A DNA stretch of 64,000 nucleotides from Heliocidaris tuberculata (taxonomy: Eukaryota > Echinodermata > Echinoidea > Camarodonta > Echinometridae): contig CM046837.1 of NCBI GenBank assembly GCA_025618425.1, positions 20,108,077 to 20,172,076 on the forward strand, read 5' to 3'. Within the stretch, counting starts at the first letter, position 1. Every line of letters starts with the position of its first letter. Shown in pieces: positions 30,019 to 42,450 of this stretch. A model generated the notes under the pieces. It searched no databases. It saw nothing but the letters and a program-made list of their open reading frames with translations, and was not told the DNA's origin. The position numbers and the translations under genes were made by a program.

Positions 30019-31560
30019 GTGATCCCAACGATGGGGAAGGCGGATATGGAATCGGCTTTTCGTTTGCTGCCTATTCACCATAGGCGTACGGGCACATTTT
30101 CGGGAGGGATGCTGACGTATTTTGCCCAAACATCAACTTTCGAGTTTATTAAGCTTGAAAAGTGTACAGAAATTACATATTCGGGCACCTCGCTGCCCGA
30201 ATACAATATACGGTAGTGGTTACCTGAATATCTTCACTTTCAAAATCCTCAGGGGGTTTGCAGCCCCCTCCCCCCCCCCCCCCTCCTCGTACGCCTACGC
30301 AGTGCACCCTTCGGATTTCTAACTCCTCGGTTTTCATTATTATGATAGGTGCTTGCCTTTGGGCTGCTCGATCTCAAGTGCGCACTTTGAGCGATTTAAT
30401 ACATTTCTTGAGTCTTGTTGTCGTAAAATTGCCGGGACCGTGGGGACTGAGCGGGGCCTTTCATCACTTAGCCGATTTCTTTTCCGCAGGCGCAACGCGG
30501 AAAGCGAATGAATCGTCTATGCGGCACTTCATGGCTATGTGTGAAGCCTTTGGGGTATCGATAGCGAGCGAAAAGAACCCGAGGGGCCTATTTCCACTAT
30601 CACGTTTTTAGGTTTGGAAATCGATGCAGCAGCGCTCAGGGTTCGTGTTCCTAGACAAAAAATCAAATCCTTGCAGACATTGATGCGTAATTTCGCGGCA
30701 CAGCTAAAACTTACTTTGAGGCAATTAAAATCGCTTTTTGGCAACCTTAACATTGTGTGCAAAACCGTGGCTCTTGAGATAGACTTTCATAGGTGGCTTA
30801 TCGGTCTGACAGGAGGGATCCGCCGTCCGGAACACCGGATTCCCATAACACGCGGGACAAAGCTGAAATGCAAGCATGGTATTTGTTTTTATCAGATTTC
30901 TATGGTACCGCCATGTTTTCGCACCTAGGCTGGTTCACGAATACTCAATTTCATTTTTTTACCGATGCAAGAGCGAGTATTGGTTTCGAAATTTTCTTCC
31001 AGAACAAGTGGGCTTAGGACAGATGGCCTGCAGAAATTTTGGATAGAAGATTCTCCATCGCTTTCTTGGAGCTCTTTCCGATTATAGCGTGTATCCGTCT
31101 GTGGGGGTCGCACTTAGCATGCCTAGCTAACTACAAAGTCCTATTCCGGTCGGATAACCAGACTGTTGTGCATATCGTCAATTCACATACCTCTAAATGC
31201 CCCGTATCACGGAGTAAGTAAGAATGTTGTTCGAGCTTTGCTTAAATTACAATATTTTGTTCAAAGCTCGCCATGTGCCTGGCTCTCGGAACGATATTGC
31301 TGACTCCCTCTTTCTTTTCAGATCTACAGGTTTTGTCAGCTGGCGACGGGCGTGGATCCTGGAATGCGATCTACCCACCCATCTGTGGCAGATCTTCTTA
31401 TAGAAAGGAATATGTTTGCCTCTCGAGCGCCGAGCACTAATTTCACTTATGACAAGCCTGGTCTGCATTCGAGCAGTTTAGGTGGCAGTATCAATACAAC
31501 AACCGGATCTTCTCTTTCATGGTTTTTTTCCACGGTCTTGTTTATTAAGAATTTTTTTAC
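30019..31560 (+). pseudogene. DIRS-type retroelement: RT, RNase H, start of tyrosine recombinase
   Basis: Plus-strand pieces in several frames: KADMESAFRLLPIHH (motif A), then an insertion of unrelated C-rich sequence, FHHLADFFSAGATRKANES, where the second catalytic motif reads Ala-Asp instead of Asp-Asp, and MCEAFGVSIA. Then LEIDAAALRVRVPRQKI, TLRQLKSLFGNLN, HLGWFTNTQFHFFTDA, IAFLELFPIIACIRLWGSHL, FRSDNQTVVHIVNSHTSK and a RHVPG..NDIADSLS end. From 31420 a frame reads FASRAPSTNFTYDK and, shifted, WSAFEQFRWQYQ, matching the start of a tyrosine recombinase. Truncated at about 31560. Confidence 0.85.
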
Positions 31561-31917
31561 TTGGTACCTCATGTTCAATGGAATTTTAACACTTTTATTT
31601 CATATGCGATACTGATGTTCGGTTCCATAAACTTAGTTTGTCATGGTTCACTCTCTCCCTAGTTCCTTCGTGAATCCCTATTTGGCTGACTTCATAATTA
31701 TCTTACAGATATATACATACTAGATAAAGAGAGGGAGAATATGTCTTTCTGAGGAAATGGTATCAATCACTGGTGTCCATAGTCCTCCTTGCTGCTTACC
31801 TTTTCTCCTTTTGTCTCCCTTTGCAGTCAGTTGAACGGAGGGAAAGCATCATCAGGGGCTCATTTACAAACTGAAACGGCTGATAAACAAATTATGCCAG
31901 TTACAGGGAGCTTGGTC
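31561..31917. other. Intergenic, no gene
   Basis: Nothing recognised after the DIRS break point. Confidence 0.4.
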
Positions 31918-31925
31918 TCATCTAC

Positions 31926-32211
31926 GGGGTAACCTCACTAGTCATAAGGACCGCTATTCATAAGGACCACTTATTCATAAGGACCGCTGTCCATAACGCG
32001 TGACTAAATGAATAGCGGTCCTTCTACATAGCGAGCAAAATATAGGCAAATTACCTAGCTATTCATGAGGACTTCCGTTAATAAGGACCACCATTAATAA
32101 CTATTCATAAGGACCGCTATTCATAACGCGTGTTAAATGAATGGCGGTTTTCTATGAATAGCGGTTCATTCATATTATCCTTATTATCCTTACCAATAGC
32201 GAGTGGACCCC
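31926..32211 (-). mobile_element. hAT-like MITE, copy 2 (inverted)
   Basis: 286 bp, reverse complement of 665-942, with a perfect and different 8-bp TSD, TCATCTAC, at 31918-31925 and 32212-32219. The two independent duplications prove the element ends. Confidence 0.92.
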
Positions 32212-32219
32212 TCATCTAC

Positions 32220-33904
32220 TGGGTTTTATTTGGGATATCCACGCGACGATGTCATTTCCACATACCTCCGGTAAGTTCGGAACTCGACTTTAATTATCGC
32301 TGACCTTTGGGTAAACACAGTTTACCAATTATTTTCCACATTGGGTTAAATTGCGGCAAGCTGAGAAATTTTGCCACTGGTTTAAATTGAGTAAGTTTTA
32401 TTAAGAACCTTAGGTCGATATACAATGAAAATCAAAGAGCCCAGGCTCGTTATAGAAATCTATCTCGGAAGCCTCAACATATGATATTATATTAAGTGCG
32501 ATATAAAATTATGTAATGCGTATGGTTCATGATTTTTATGGATAGAATTCTTGCTCAGATAATACTACTCGAATAATTATTAAACTTTTTAATATTTTAA
32601 TTTGCTTTCATTATTTGGCTGGAATGGGATAATGAGGAATTACTGACCTACATGTTGAGGTGATGCCCGGAAAAGACCCGGTTAGAATCTTCGAGAAAGA
32701 TACCATCACTGATAGAGATCAGAATCATTCTTCTGTGGAACAGGACGAGATCCTTCATCTATGGCGACCCCCACCCCAACACACAAAAGATTACAGTTTC
32801 GGACGGTGAAGCTGTTCAACAATAAGTTAGCAAAAAACTAGAAGTCTAGTTCGCAAACCCACATGTCACGAAATACACGTACCTTTGCCTCACATCAGTG
32901 ATAAATGTAAAAACAAACGCAAGCAAGGTGTTCACAGATTTGTTCAGTGACCAAACTACTGTATTTTAACTATATCCACAAACACTCCACCCCATTCCTT
33001 ACTAGACACGCTAGAAAAGAATGCCAAGCACTAAATGGTGCTAAAGAACAACTATTAATCCTGTAGCAGATTAATGGAGAACTTAACAACACGAGACAGC
33101 CAAGAACTAGGGCAGTCATGTAGGTTTATTGCCATATGACCCATTGCCTAATTAATCTGTAGATTCCGTGTATACAACTAGTTTATACCCTGTTCATTTA
33201 GTCCAACTGACATTTTGTCTTTTGGTACAAATTTCGTCCACGAATCCTTTAGTCCATAATTGACTTGGTATTAAATGATAATTTCGTCTACCCCTTCTTC
33301 TCTGATTACGGTTTGTTCTATATCACTGTATACAGACACCATTTGGTCCAATGACTATTTGGTCTAATAACCATTTTTTGCTGTGATTACCCGTTTGTCA
33401 AAATTAGGGTTTAATCTAATAAACAACTTGGCTACAATTTAATGATTAAATTTGGAACATTTTTTTTTTTCTTACAAGAGGCGCTATAAGGAAAAGGATA
33501 TTCTAAAGATTAGACTAATTCCAGGCAACAATAAGTTAAATATCTGGTAAAGAAAGGGAAAACTTGGAATGTGGGAGAAGCGGAACATCTCCTCTAACTC
33601 CAAAACTTAATGAGCCTTTGATCATTTTTTGAGGGAGAAAAAATGAAGTCTTATGAATTGCAAGGAACATGAATCTACAAAATGACTCATGACTTTACTT
33701 TGAAAATCAATAAACCAAATCCCGCGGTGGTAGCATAATGCAATCATCTTTGCAAAACCAAAGCAGATCGATTTGTGAACATATATTTTACGCACATCCT
33801 TGTAGATATATTTAGATTAACTTTGTGATTGATTCTGCAAACGATTACCATCAACTACCGTACATGATTCTTATGAACACGGAGCCACCTTTAACAAAGC
33901 GAAT
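32220..33904. other. Intergenic, no gene; TTGGTCCA-rich patch
   Basis: At about 33195-33420 short phrases such as TTTAGTCCA, TTTGGTCCAATG and TTTCGTCTA recur, a degenerate short repeat. No protein motif elsewhere. Confidence 0.4.
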
Positions 33905-34160
33905 GGAAGAGAAAGGTATCATGGAGCTTAGGCTTCGTAAAGCTCAAAATATTATGGCAGTTGTAGAAAACTGACTAGTGATTATTATTATTTGTATTAG
34001 TTTCTGTCATCTATCTGCCAACATCTTAGATACAGGCAGGGCTATGCTCGGTCGGAGTACAGGAACACTGGCACCATTTACAATAAGACGTATGTGCTGT
34101 CCGCATATCATCTTGTACAAACCTCAGGAGCAACAGACCAGGCATTTATCTTTAGAGTAA
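33905..34160 (+). repeat. Exon-like dispersed unit, copy B
   Basis: Related to 25345-25612 and 60300-60552. In one frame it reads near CQHLRYRQGYARSEYRNTGT then Y; TATGCTCGGT.GAGTACAGG is shared with the 60.3-kb copy. The donor end is less clear here (CAACAGACCAGGCA). Confidence 0.45.
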
Positions 34161-35529
34161 ACACAAAATATCATTGAGCTTTGAGTGAGGTTTCATGGTG
34201 GCAGACCCATTTCAATTTATTAGACACAGCAGAAACTCTGATATCCTTTCTTTAACAGTGTTGGCTCTGTCCAAGAGCTTACGGGTATTTCTTACTTTCT
34301 AGTTGGGTGGATGATCTGAAATGACGTTTATTAGTAAGTACTGATTTGTTTTATTTAAAAAAAAAAAAAGACATTATGCTAATTGTCACATTAAATCCGT
34401 GATCGCCTCTAGAATTTGTAAGGGTACACTTTTTTGCCTGATTTTGTAGTTGATTCGTTGGAAAGAATTTACAGTGCTAAATTATTTGATTCCAAATATG
34501 CATAAAATTGTATTGAAACAGTTCAGCGGCGGTGTTTTTCTGCGAGCCCCAACATGGCGAGTTTCGGGCTTGCGGTCGGATCAAACGTAAAGGGCGTTTG
34601 CTTTATCCACTTGTACAGGTCGATGCTTTGAACCTTCAAATGTGCAATCTTTCTGCCATCGATCCTTTATAACACCAAACGATAGGGAAAAGTTCGATTT
34701 TTTTTACTATCGAACTGTTTTTGGATCGATCTTTCTTCCACCGAACCTTTATGTCACCGAACGCACGCAATAGGAGCCGTCGGGGTGGAAAAATTCCTAG
34801 CGTATGGCAGTGATCTTGCGTTCCTTACATATTTACACTGAAATTCACCGGAAATCCTAGCTGGAATACAAAATGATCTTTTACAAACATCTTTTGATAC
34901 AAGGAGAACAACATGAAGCAATTTTTAGCACGTTTTGTTTGCTAATTTCCTTTTTGCTACCAATAATGTACATTAGCTTTTACTTGTATCATCCGTTGAC
35001 ATGTTTGGAGGGAATGAACCTGATGTATGTTGACATTTAAGGACGATTATGAGTATGTCGTCTACATAACGCTTCCGCAATCAGAGCCAGACAATGTGGA
35101 AATAGTTGATATTTTTTTCCACAATTAAGGACACAAATATAATTCTAGTTTTGAATAACCAAAGAGAATTTCTTCATCAAATATGAGGACATTGTTCCTT
35201 GATTTATTAACAAAATGCTGTAAATTTCTAGAAATCGTTCGGATTTGCCCTTTAAGGCTATCATAACACAAGCCGTGTGCTTCGAGGGAACCTCCCTTTT
35301 GTCAGTGTAAGATTTCATTGGAATTATCATATTAAGAGAAGGAAAAACAATGTATTTTGAATCTGAATCTGAATCTAAGACTGTGCATTGTCTACTTGTC
35401 TTGTCTTCAGTGTATGTTATTGTAAAACAGAAATACACAGACAAACGCGCGCGCGCCCCGGCAAAAAATATGATGGTAAATAAACAATGAACCTGTACTT
35501 TAAGAAATTTTAAAGAGTAATTGCAGAAC
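34161..35529. other. Intergenic, no gene
   Basis: No motif. The 130-codon minus-strand frame at 35145-35537 has no recognisable domain and includes a GATTCA simple repeat; not called. Confidence 0.4.
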
Positions 35530-35770
35530 GCTTTCAAAAATATTTATTCACGGCTGGTAGCCCACTCGCTTCTTGTTTTGGTTTTGCTCGCCATTGTGAA
35601 GCAACAATAAGATTGTTTACATTTTGCCACGAATTTGGCGCCTCTAGACATGGCGCGCTTTTGTGGCACGTTTCTGAATGTGTGCCCCCTTTTGCCACAC
35701 GGAGCGCATAACACGCGAAAGTGGAAGCGCGTGTACACATGGAAATTGTGTTATTCTCTCCTGGCTTTTG
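35530..35770 (-). pseudogene. Possible gag zinc-knuckle remnant
   Basis: Two overlapping minus-strand frames carry pieces reminiscent of a gypsy-type double zinc knuckle: CAPCGKRGHTF and KFVAKCKQS in one, GGTHSETC and ASQWRAKPKQEASGLPAV in the other. Several Cys/His positions are changed and the frame alternates. This may be chance. Confidence 0.35.
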
Positions 35771-36029
35771 GTAGAGGCAAGACCTGTTAATCTGAACAAT
35801 CCAAAATATAATTGGATCCTTACTGGAACTAACTAACGTTGACTTCGTTTTTGTATCGGCAGTGGAAATCCCGTTAATTTCCTTGAATACCTTGTTCGAC
35901 TTTTGAAATTCGCTCAAGCCAATATTGTTATTAACTCCAGTGGAGAGATGATTAATTTTTTGTGCTGCACAGTGACTTCGTTTGTACGTATAGATTAGAC
36001 TAGACCGTGCTTCAGTTCAGTGCTGTAAA
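35771..36029. other. Intergenic, no gene
   Basis: Nothing recognised. Confidence 0.35.
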
Positions 36030-36118
36030 TTGGAATCCGAGTCCAAGTCCGAGTACTGGCATCCGAGTCCCGAGTCCTGGACATCCAAGTCCGAGTCCGA
36101 GTTCGAGTCCGAGTCCCG
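36030..36118 (+). repeat. (GAGTCC)n simple repeat
   Basis: GAGTCCGAGTCC-type hexamers with interruptions, related to 37148-37268. Confidence 0.9.
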
Positions 36119-36828
36119 ATGGAAACATCTTAAATTGCATTTTTTTAAACGTCACGTTAGTAACATTATGATAAATGCCTTACTGTGAACCCCCTATAAC
36201 ATAAATAGCTGTCTGTTTCTTTGAAAGATTCACTTTGTCAGAGAATACTTTATTGTAACTTTTCTTACTACGAATGTGGACAACTATAAAGGCTAGCTCA
36301 CAAATGAGTGATTTGTCGCCGTGACAAGGTGTACTGGTGGAATTTCAGAAGTTTTATTGACCAAAATACTAAACAAGTGAACATGCACTCCTTTTGTGCC
36401 AAGGTACAAGTCTTGTTGACAAAATGGCTCATATGTGAACAAGCCTTATAAGGCCAAGTATTTTGCTTGTATCCACATTTATTATAGAGAGTTGACTTAT
36501 TGTTTCTGTGATACCTCAGTGAAGAAAAGATACACAAATTAAAATATGTTTATTTCAAAGACCTGTAATTTTATTTCATTCTTTCTAACAAAATGCTAAT
36601 GCTATCAACATATCAAATATAAGTCAACATAACAAAAAATAACAAGTAATGCCATTAAAGCCAGATTATATAGACCTTGTCAGTTTGGGTGCTTGTTTTT
36701 ATGGGGTGGGGGGGGGGGGGGGGCTTGAAAAATGCCTATAACAAAAGAACTAACATCTCAACGCACCTGACTCATTGCATAACCCATTGAATCATCTTTT
36801 CTTATGGAGGCAAGAGTGCATGCAATAC

Positions 36829-37033
36829 CGTACGTACTGGGAAACTCGGCCTAGGGTGAACGCGAACACCCGACCCGCCTTGGTTCAGTGACGGGCGTGC
36901 TGCTCATCTATCTCGCATTTGTGCCGATCGTTAGCACAGTGGATGCTCTAAATATGCGTGCGTGAGCAGCACGCCGCGTCGTCACTGAACCAAGTCGGGT
37001 CGGGTGCCGGTGGCCGAGTTCCCCCGTAAGTAC
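36829..37033. repeat. Foldback repeat, GGGAAACTCGGCC arms
   Basis: The left arm GTACGTACTGGGAAACTCGG and further CCGACCCGCCTTGGTTCAGTG plus GTGCTGCTCA is mirrored on the right (CACTGAACCAAGTCGGGTCGG ... GGCCGAGTTCCC). About 65 bp per arm, probably a small non-autonomous element. The TSD is not clear. Frames across it are not supported. Confidence 0.7.
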
Positions 37034-37147
37034 GATACACAAAATATGCATTTTTTCTATTGCGTGCATAGAGCTAAAATTAAAAGCGGAAAACGGGAAA
37101 AAATTGCCGGTCTCGACCCGATTTTCGCCCGAGTCACGAGTCACCAT

Positions 37148-37268
37148 TGGTCGAGTCCGAGTCCGAGACCGAGTCCTTGTACCTCGAGTCCAAGTCCGAG
37201 TCCGAGTCCGAGTCCCGAGAAATAGGGACTCGAGACCGGTCTCAAGTCCGAGTCCGGACTCGAGTCCT
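37148..37268 (+). repeat. (GAGTCC)n simple repeat, second array
   Basis: GAGTCCGAGTCCGAGACC and similar. The Ser/Pro- and Arg/Val-rich frames in this region are translations of the repeat. CCAAGGCCAAG repeats follow at 37420-37500. Confidence 0.9.
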
Positions 37269-37269
37269 A

Positions 37270-38409
37270 CAGCACTGGGTACGGTACCACTGTCAAGGCG
37301 AAGGAGTCAGGACGAAGTGAGGGACAGCGTAGGCGAGGTAGGCCTAATTCTATATCAGGTGTTTTTGCAGGCCGAGAAACATCACAGCCTCCGGCAGCAG
37401 GCTCGGATCTTCGGACTAACATGACCAAGACCAAGGCCAAGTAAAATGACCAAGCCCAAGGCCAAGTCCAACCCCAAGGACCGTCCAAGCCCAAGGACCT
37501 GAACCTCAACAAGTATCCAGTGAGTCGGGAAATGGTATTGATAGATCTAGATCTGGGGTTAACAAACGTCACATCTAGTCAGGGCCGAGTTTAGGCCTAG
37601 GGCTACTTGGCCTAGGCTATGGTGGTGCAAGGCCTAACTTAGGGTAGGGCCTGTTGACGGAGGTCAGCTCCTGCAATATTGTTAACCTTAACAATACTAG
37701 AGAGAATTGTTACGATGGCGACCAAAAAAAAAAAAAAAAAAAAATCGCCAGCCCTCCAAAAGTCGCTCAGTGCGGGGGGGGGGGGGGGGGGGTTATGGGG
37801 TCCAGTTCCCCTCCATAATTCTCTGACAAGCAAGCAAGAAAGAAAAAAAAATGACGATCACGATTATTATCATATTCGTACGTTGTGGCCTATAGCATAA
37901 TGCTTTGCAAATGAATTCATAGATAAGGGAGCTTACATTGTGTGCACTATGTCTGTGAATGAATGAATGAATTTCATAATACTGCAGAAATCTGCCATGA
38001 ACACTACAATTGACAGAATACATAGTTCGAATATCACATACAGATATCATAATCAATAACAATTTGAAGGTTATCAAAAGTGAAAGCTACATTAGTCAAT
38101 AGAAAAGGCAGTATCATGGGAGAACCTAAGGAAAAGCACAGCTTGTTAAAACTAGGTTCCCCGATTAAAGAGAATTACAACATATGTAATTATGTTATGT
38201 TAGGTGTGCGTGAAAAAAGAAATAAACACATAAAACATGAAAATAAAAATGAGCTTTTATTTCATTATCTGAGTAGTTAATTTCAGCCTATCGGGTTTAT
38301 AGTGTACTCTAGTAGAAAATCCATATACACATCATAGTGAGTATGTGTAAGTATGATCCAAAAGTTGTCTCAAAGGAAAGGTTTTGTTTTTGTTATGTTT
38401 AGACAAAGG
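37270..38409. repeat. Composite repeats, no gene
   Basis: Contains A and G runs (37724-37743, 37777-37792) in the ACTGGACCCCATAA/CTCTGACAAGC family, TGAATGAATGAATG near 37954, and otherwise nothing coding. Confidence 0.45.
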
Positions 38410-39670
38410 CAGAAGATCAAATACAATTGGTATGAACTTTTACTATAAGAGTTAATTAGATAATGTTTCATATTTCTTCAAAAAGATTTAAAGGCCAAGT
38501 CCACACTAATATAAACTTGATTTGAATAAATAAAGTAAAATTAAACAAGCATAACAGTGAAAATTTCACTGAAATTGGATGTAAAATAAGAAAATTACGG
38601 CATTTTCAAATGTTGCATTATTTCATGAAACAGTGATATGCATAGTATGGGCGGTATGCAAATGAGTGAACTGATGATGTCACACACTCACTTTTCCTTA
38701 TGTATTTTATTATATGAAATTTCAAATATTTCAATTTTTATGTATGTGATAATAAAGAATCTCTCCCTTGTATCAACTTAAGTTACAATAATGATGATTT
38801 TTTACATGTTCCATAAGGAGTCAAACCATGTTTTACATTATTGAAGCAAAAAATTGAAATATATGATATTTCATATAATAAAATACGTAAGGAAAAGTGA
38901 GTGTGTGACATCATCGGTTCACTCATTTGCATACCGCCCATGTTATGCATATCACTGTTTCATGAAATAATGGAAAACTCCAAAATGCCTTAACTTTCTT
39001 ATTTTACATCCGATTTCAATAAAATTTTCACTGTTATGCTTGTTTGATTTTACTCTATTTATTCAAATCAACTTGATATTAGTGTGGGCTTGGCCTTTAA
39101 GAGAGGAAGCTTGCTTTAGATTTGAATCAAGATGATTCCAATGAATGGGCCCATTGTAAATTAATGTTTTCTGGGCAAGGTGAGTACGAAGAAATGAAAG
39201 AAAGAGGATTGGCATGTACAATGCCTATGCACTCCCTCATAGTCTAGGCTTTTTCAAAATCATTCTCATCACCCATTTTGTATAACTAAGAGTCTATCCA
39301 ATTGAGACTTAGCAGAGTTGCCCCTAGCAAGAATACCATAATTTATGAAGGGTAGAACCAGAGTGGAATACAACAACAATAAGGGAAACAAGGATTTCGT
39401 TGTGTTGATAATACAACATTTCTAGAGAGCAATTTCTTTAGATACATAGGCTGTGGTTTCCAAGATAACTTATTATCAACAAGTTCAACAAGTAAACCAA
39501 GAACCTTTAACTCCTCAACCATTTTATTGAAGTGTTTTTAAGGAATACATTGCCACTCAAAGATGAGATTGAGTTATGAAATAACATACATGTACAACGA
39601 TTTTTTTTTTTCCAAATTGAGAGATAGTATATTGGCACTATTAACGTAAGTGAGAATGCATTAACTCAAC
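38410..39670 (-). pseudogene. CR1-like LINE 3' region, split by a TTAA MITE
   Basis: Minus-strand fragments from 39660 to 39110 include ANILSLNLEKK, HNSISSLSGNVFLKN, VSLIVVVFHSG and FLSFLRTHLAQKTLIYNGPI, typical of the C-terminal part of CR1-like reverse transcriptases, with many stops. Beyond the MITE (38492-39096) the frame resumes with RNMKHYLINSY, the usual last lines of such proteins. Dead copy. Confidence 0.6.
38492..39096. mobile_element. TTAA-type foldback MITE (605 bp, arms of about 270 bp)
   Basis: TTAA at 38488-38491 and 39097-39100. Arms begin AGGCCAAGTCCACACTAATA and AGGCCAAGCCCACACTAATA and remain complementary for about 270 bp, including GATGTCACACACTCACTTTT and ATGGGCGGTATGCAAATGAG. 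The interrupted LINE frame continues when one TTAA copy and the element are ignored, which confirms the boundaries. Confidence 0.92.
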
Positions 39671-39814
39671 ACTTGAGATACTGGGTACATTACAGGCTCA
39701 AGATTCCTGGAATTTTTTTGCAAGTTCCATAGAGTTGTACAGCTCTCGAGCTTTCATGGGTCATCCTGTCAAGCTTTCATGAATTTTTATTTTATGTATG
39801 TGTATATTTGAACT

Positions 39815-39862
39815 TGACAAATAAATCAAATCAAATCAAATCAAATCAAATCAAATCAAATA
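39815..39862 (+). repeat. (TCAAA)n repeat
   Basis: About eight AAATC units after TTGACAAAT, like the short tandem tail of a CR1/L2-type LINE in + orientation. Confidence 0.8.
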
Positions 39863-40477
39863 CAGAGACGCCAGTGGGGCGTTTTATCAAGTGTTTTGTC
39901 GGTAATTTTTCCAGATAAATTTGCTCTCAGCCAATCGGATGCAAGCATTTTAGTAGCTTTTAACATTGTTGCAGCTTGTCACTGAAGACAGGTTTTATGC
40001 AACAGGGCCCAGGACACATTCTAATGATTGTTAAAGGGAAGGACAGTTCTGGGAAAGGAGGAAATAATTTGCGGGCTTTCTCACTCTTTTCACGTCATTT
40101 ACATTGAATTATCATAATAAAATGGTCCACTGCTGAGGATTACTCTTCTAATGCCCTCATATTGGAAATACGACAGGTAGTACACGAAATGGGACTGTTC
40201 GGCTGAACATTCATGCCAGATTTGGGTGGTCCCGCATACTTGTTTCTGTGTGCAGCGAAACTACTTGTTGTGGAAAGTGAGAGAATTTTATATCAATTCA
40301 ACAATCCTAAAAATCCCACACTATATAGGCATCTGTGTATGTTCAACTAATGCAACTTTCCCAGTTGCTTTGAAACAGTTTCTTTTACATGAAAATCACA
40401 GGGTCAGAGCAGAACTTTATCTTTCAGTGATTGTAATTACATGTCCCTAGTACAAGATACTCCCCAAAGTTTTTTTT
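39863..40477. other. Intergenic, no gene
   Basis: Nothing recognised. Confidence 0.35.
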
Positions 40478-40490
40478 TTTTTTTTTTGCA

Positions 40491-40700
40491 GCCCTTGCCG
40501 TAAAGATCGTGCGGGACGCCATAGTGTATTAGACGGCCCGGCGGGTTCAGCAGAAGGGCAGCAGAGATCTCGGCTGTGGGGCGGCGATTACCTGGCACGG
40601 CTGAAGGGAACTCCATCTAAGCGAGACAATGGCTTTCGTATCGTCACTGTTTTAGGCGCGGGTTCGACGCCGTCATATAACTTCAAGTGGCGATAAATAA
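40491..40700 (+). other. Unassigned 66-codon open frame after a poly-T/CAG
   Basis: A T19 tract then GCAG precedes a frame reading PCRKDRAGRHSVLDGPAGSA through to SYNFKWR and TAA. The poly-T plus CAG looks like a splice acceptor and the base composition is unlike the flanks, but no domain is recognised. It might be a retroelement gag piece or an exon. The 90-codon frame at 40789-41061 is equally unidentified. Confidence 0.25.
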
Positions 40701-41027
40701 ATGATATCGAGGCAAAGAGAAAGAGGGAATTTTCAAGAGAGCTAAAAGTGGTCAATAGCAGGGCCTCGTCGACCGCCAGCGGCGCTCATTGAACAGGTAT
40801 GCAAGGTTCCTAGTTGGGAGGTTGAATGGTCGCTACATAGAGCACCTGGAGATGGTACATACCTCTCGCGAGCTTTTTCGTCTGGACGGGATACGTTTTT
40901 TCAGATGCTGGGACATGTTTTTTTCATCTTGGACATTGCTAAGAGGTTCACACGTACAATTAAGTATTGGTCACGCCCACTCCCAAGCAGATCGGCACGG
41001 ACAACGAGTTCCGGTCAGTAGGGTTTT

Positions 41028-41440
41028 GAACCCTTTCAGGAAGGAATTATTTAAGGGCTAAACCGATCACGTTTTGTTCTTCAAATTGGCAACAATCATT
41101 TTATTCTTTTGATGCTACATGGTTCTAATAAAATGTAATATAAAAAAAAAAATACATGGTTAAGTCAGAGCTTTGCCAAAAAGTTGAGAAAACTGCCAAA
41201 TTCTTTAAAAAAAACCCAGTGATTTTGAACCTCTGAATGTTTTGCCAATTTAAGGATTTTAACCCTTATCCCCCTTTTTAAAATTCCTGGCATCTAATGC
41301 AATATGGTCATGCAACAAAATTGGACACAGCATTAAGTTTTGCTATTTCTACTTATGCGTTTGGTGTATTTTACGGCTCTGGATCAGGAGTTGTTGATCA
41401 GAGACGCCAAATGTTGTCCATTGTCTCGATTAACGAGCAG
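41028..41440 (+). repeat. Dispersed repeat, copy 1 (about 410 bp)
   Basis: Starts AACCCTTTCAGGAAGGAATT and matches 53669-54080 over its length: ATTTAAGGGCTAAA, CAAATTGGCAACAAT, TGATTTTGAACCTCT, GGCATC.AATGCAATATGGTC. No coding evidence; it may be an ancient transposon copy. Confidence 0.8.
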
Positions 41441-42068
41441 TTGCGCTTCCTTTTTGTATGCATCCCTTTGATGTTTATTGTGTCTTACCTGCAAACGTTA
41501 AATATGAATATTTTATTGTCTGTGTCTTTTACTCGGTGAATAGGTAAAGAATTAACAGAGTCGAAGATAGTCCATAAAGGGGGTCTCTTTAGCCTAGAGC
41601 CCTTATGAGTTTTACCGTTAACAGGCTTGTTAATATGTTATGCAACGGGCCAGATGAGAGTTATCGAGGGCTCGTTTGCGTCATAGCCTCCCCGCAATGT
41701 TTATACTTATGCAGAGCTATCTCACTTTAGGGTGGTAATTAGTGGCGGTTATAAAGTAAGGTTTATAACATTGGACTAATGCAAGTTTAGGGCGTTATGT
41801 CCGGATTCCGGTTAGGTACCGCATGGCAAGATATTGCGTTTCGAAAATGTTATGTAACTTTACAGTGTTCCAGTTCATTGCGCCTAGGCGTTTGCATTAC
41901 AAAAAAAAAAAAAAAAAAAATGCTGCCTGCGCTAACCGGATATATGGCTTCCGTAGTGTTTATACATTCGTGCTTGCTAATTAGTTGGCTTCAACCATTC
42001 ACCTCGAGGTGAATATCCAGTGAAACCGTGTTCTTTGGCGGCGAGCTTTTTAATTTGCTCTTTGGCGG
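41441..42068. other. Intergenic, no gene
   Basis: A run of A at 41901-41921 and TTTGGCGGCGAG/TTTGGCGGAAT near 42034-42067. Nothing coding is supported. Confidence 0.35.
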
Positions 42069-42450
42069 AATTTATCAATTTGGGCCTTCATCATATTTAC
42101 ATATATTAGCAAGAAATTGTATAACCATTCGTAAGACAAGTAATTTCACTGAGGAGCCTCGCCCGTTTTTACATGCGGGGGGGGGGGGGGGGGGGTATAC
42201 CTGAAAGGAAGTGATGGGGCCTGGTTGGGAACACTTTTGCTGGCTTCGTTGATGAGAGCTGGGAAAGGGTGGTGCATCCAGGTTACATAAAAAAAACTTC
42301 CCCGTCTGCTCGGGCATTCCGGACGGCTAGCAAGAGGGGCTCGTGGCAATACAGTGGGGACATTCGTTTACGAGAGGGGTTTACTAGCCGTGGGTTTGAC
42401 CCTTCTCTGGCTGAACGCTTGGATTTCACATATATCTTTTATGATTTTAA
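42069..42450 (+). repeat. GAGCCTCGC repeat, copy 1
   Basis: Unit running from ATCAATTTGGGCCTTCATCA through TACATGCGGG, a G run, ATACCTG..GGAAGTGATGGGG, GGGAACACTTTTGCTGG, CATTC.GACGGCTAGCAAG, GGGACATTCGTTTACGAGA to CGCTTGGATTTCACAT. Related copies are at 42655-42985 and 44990-45640. Confidence 0.85.

Noticed and set aside
35145..35537. 130-codon minus-strand frame
   Set aside because: No domain; includes a GATTCA simple repeat giving an Asp-Ser run.
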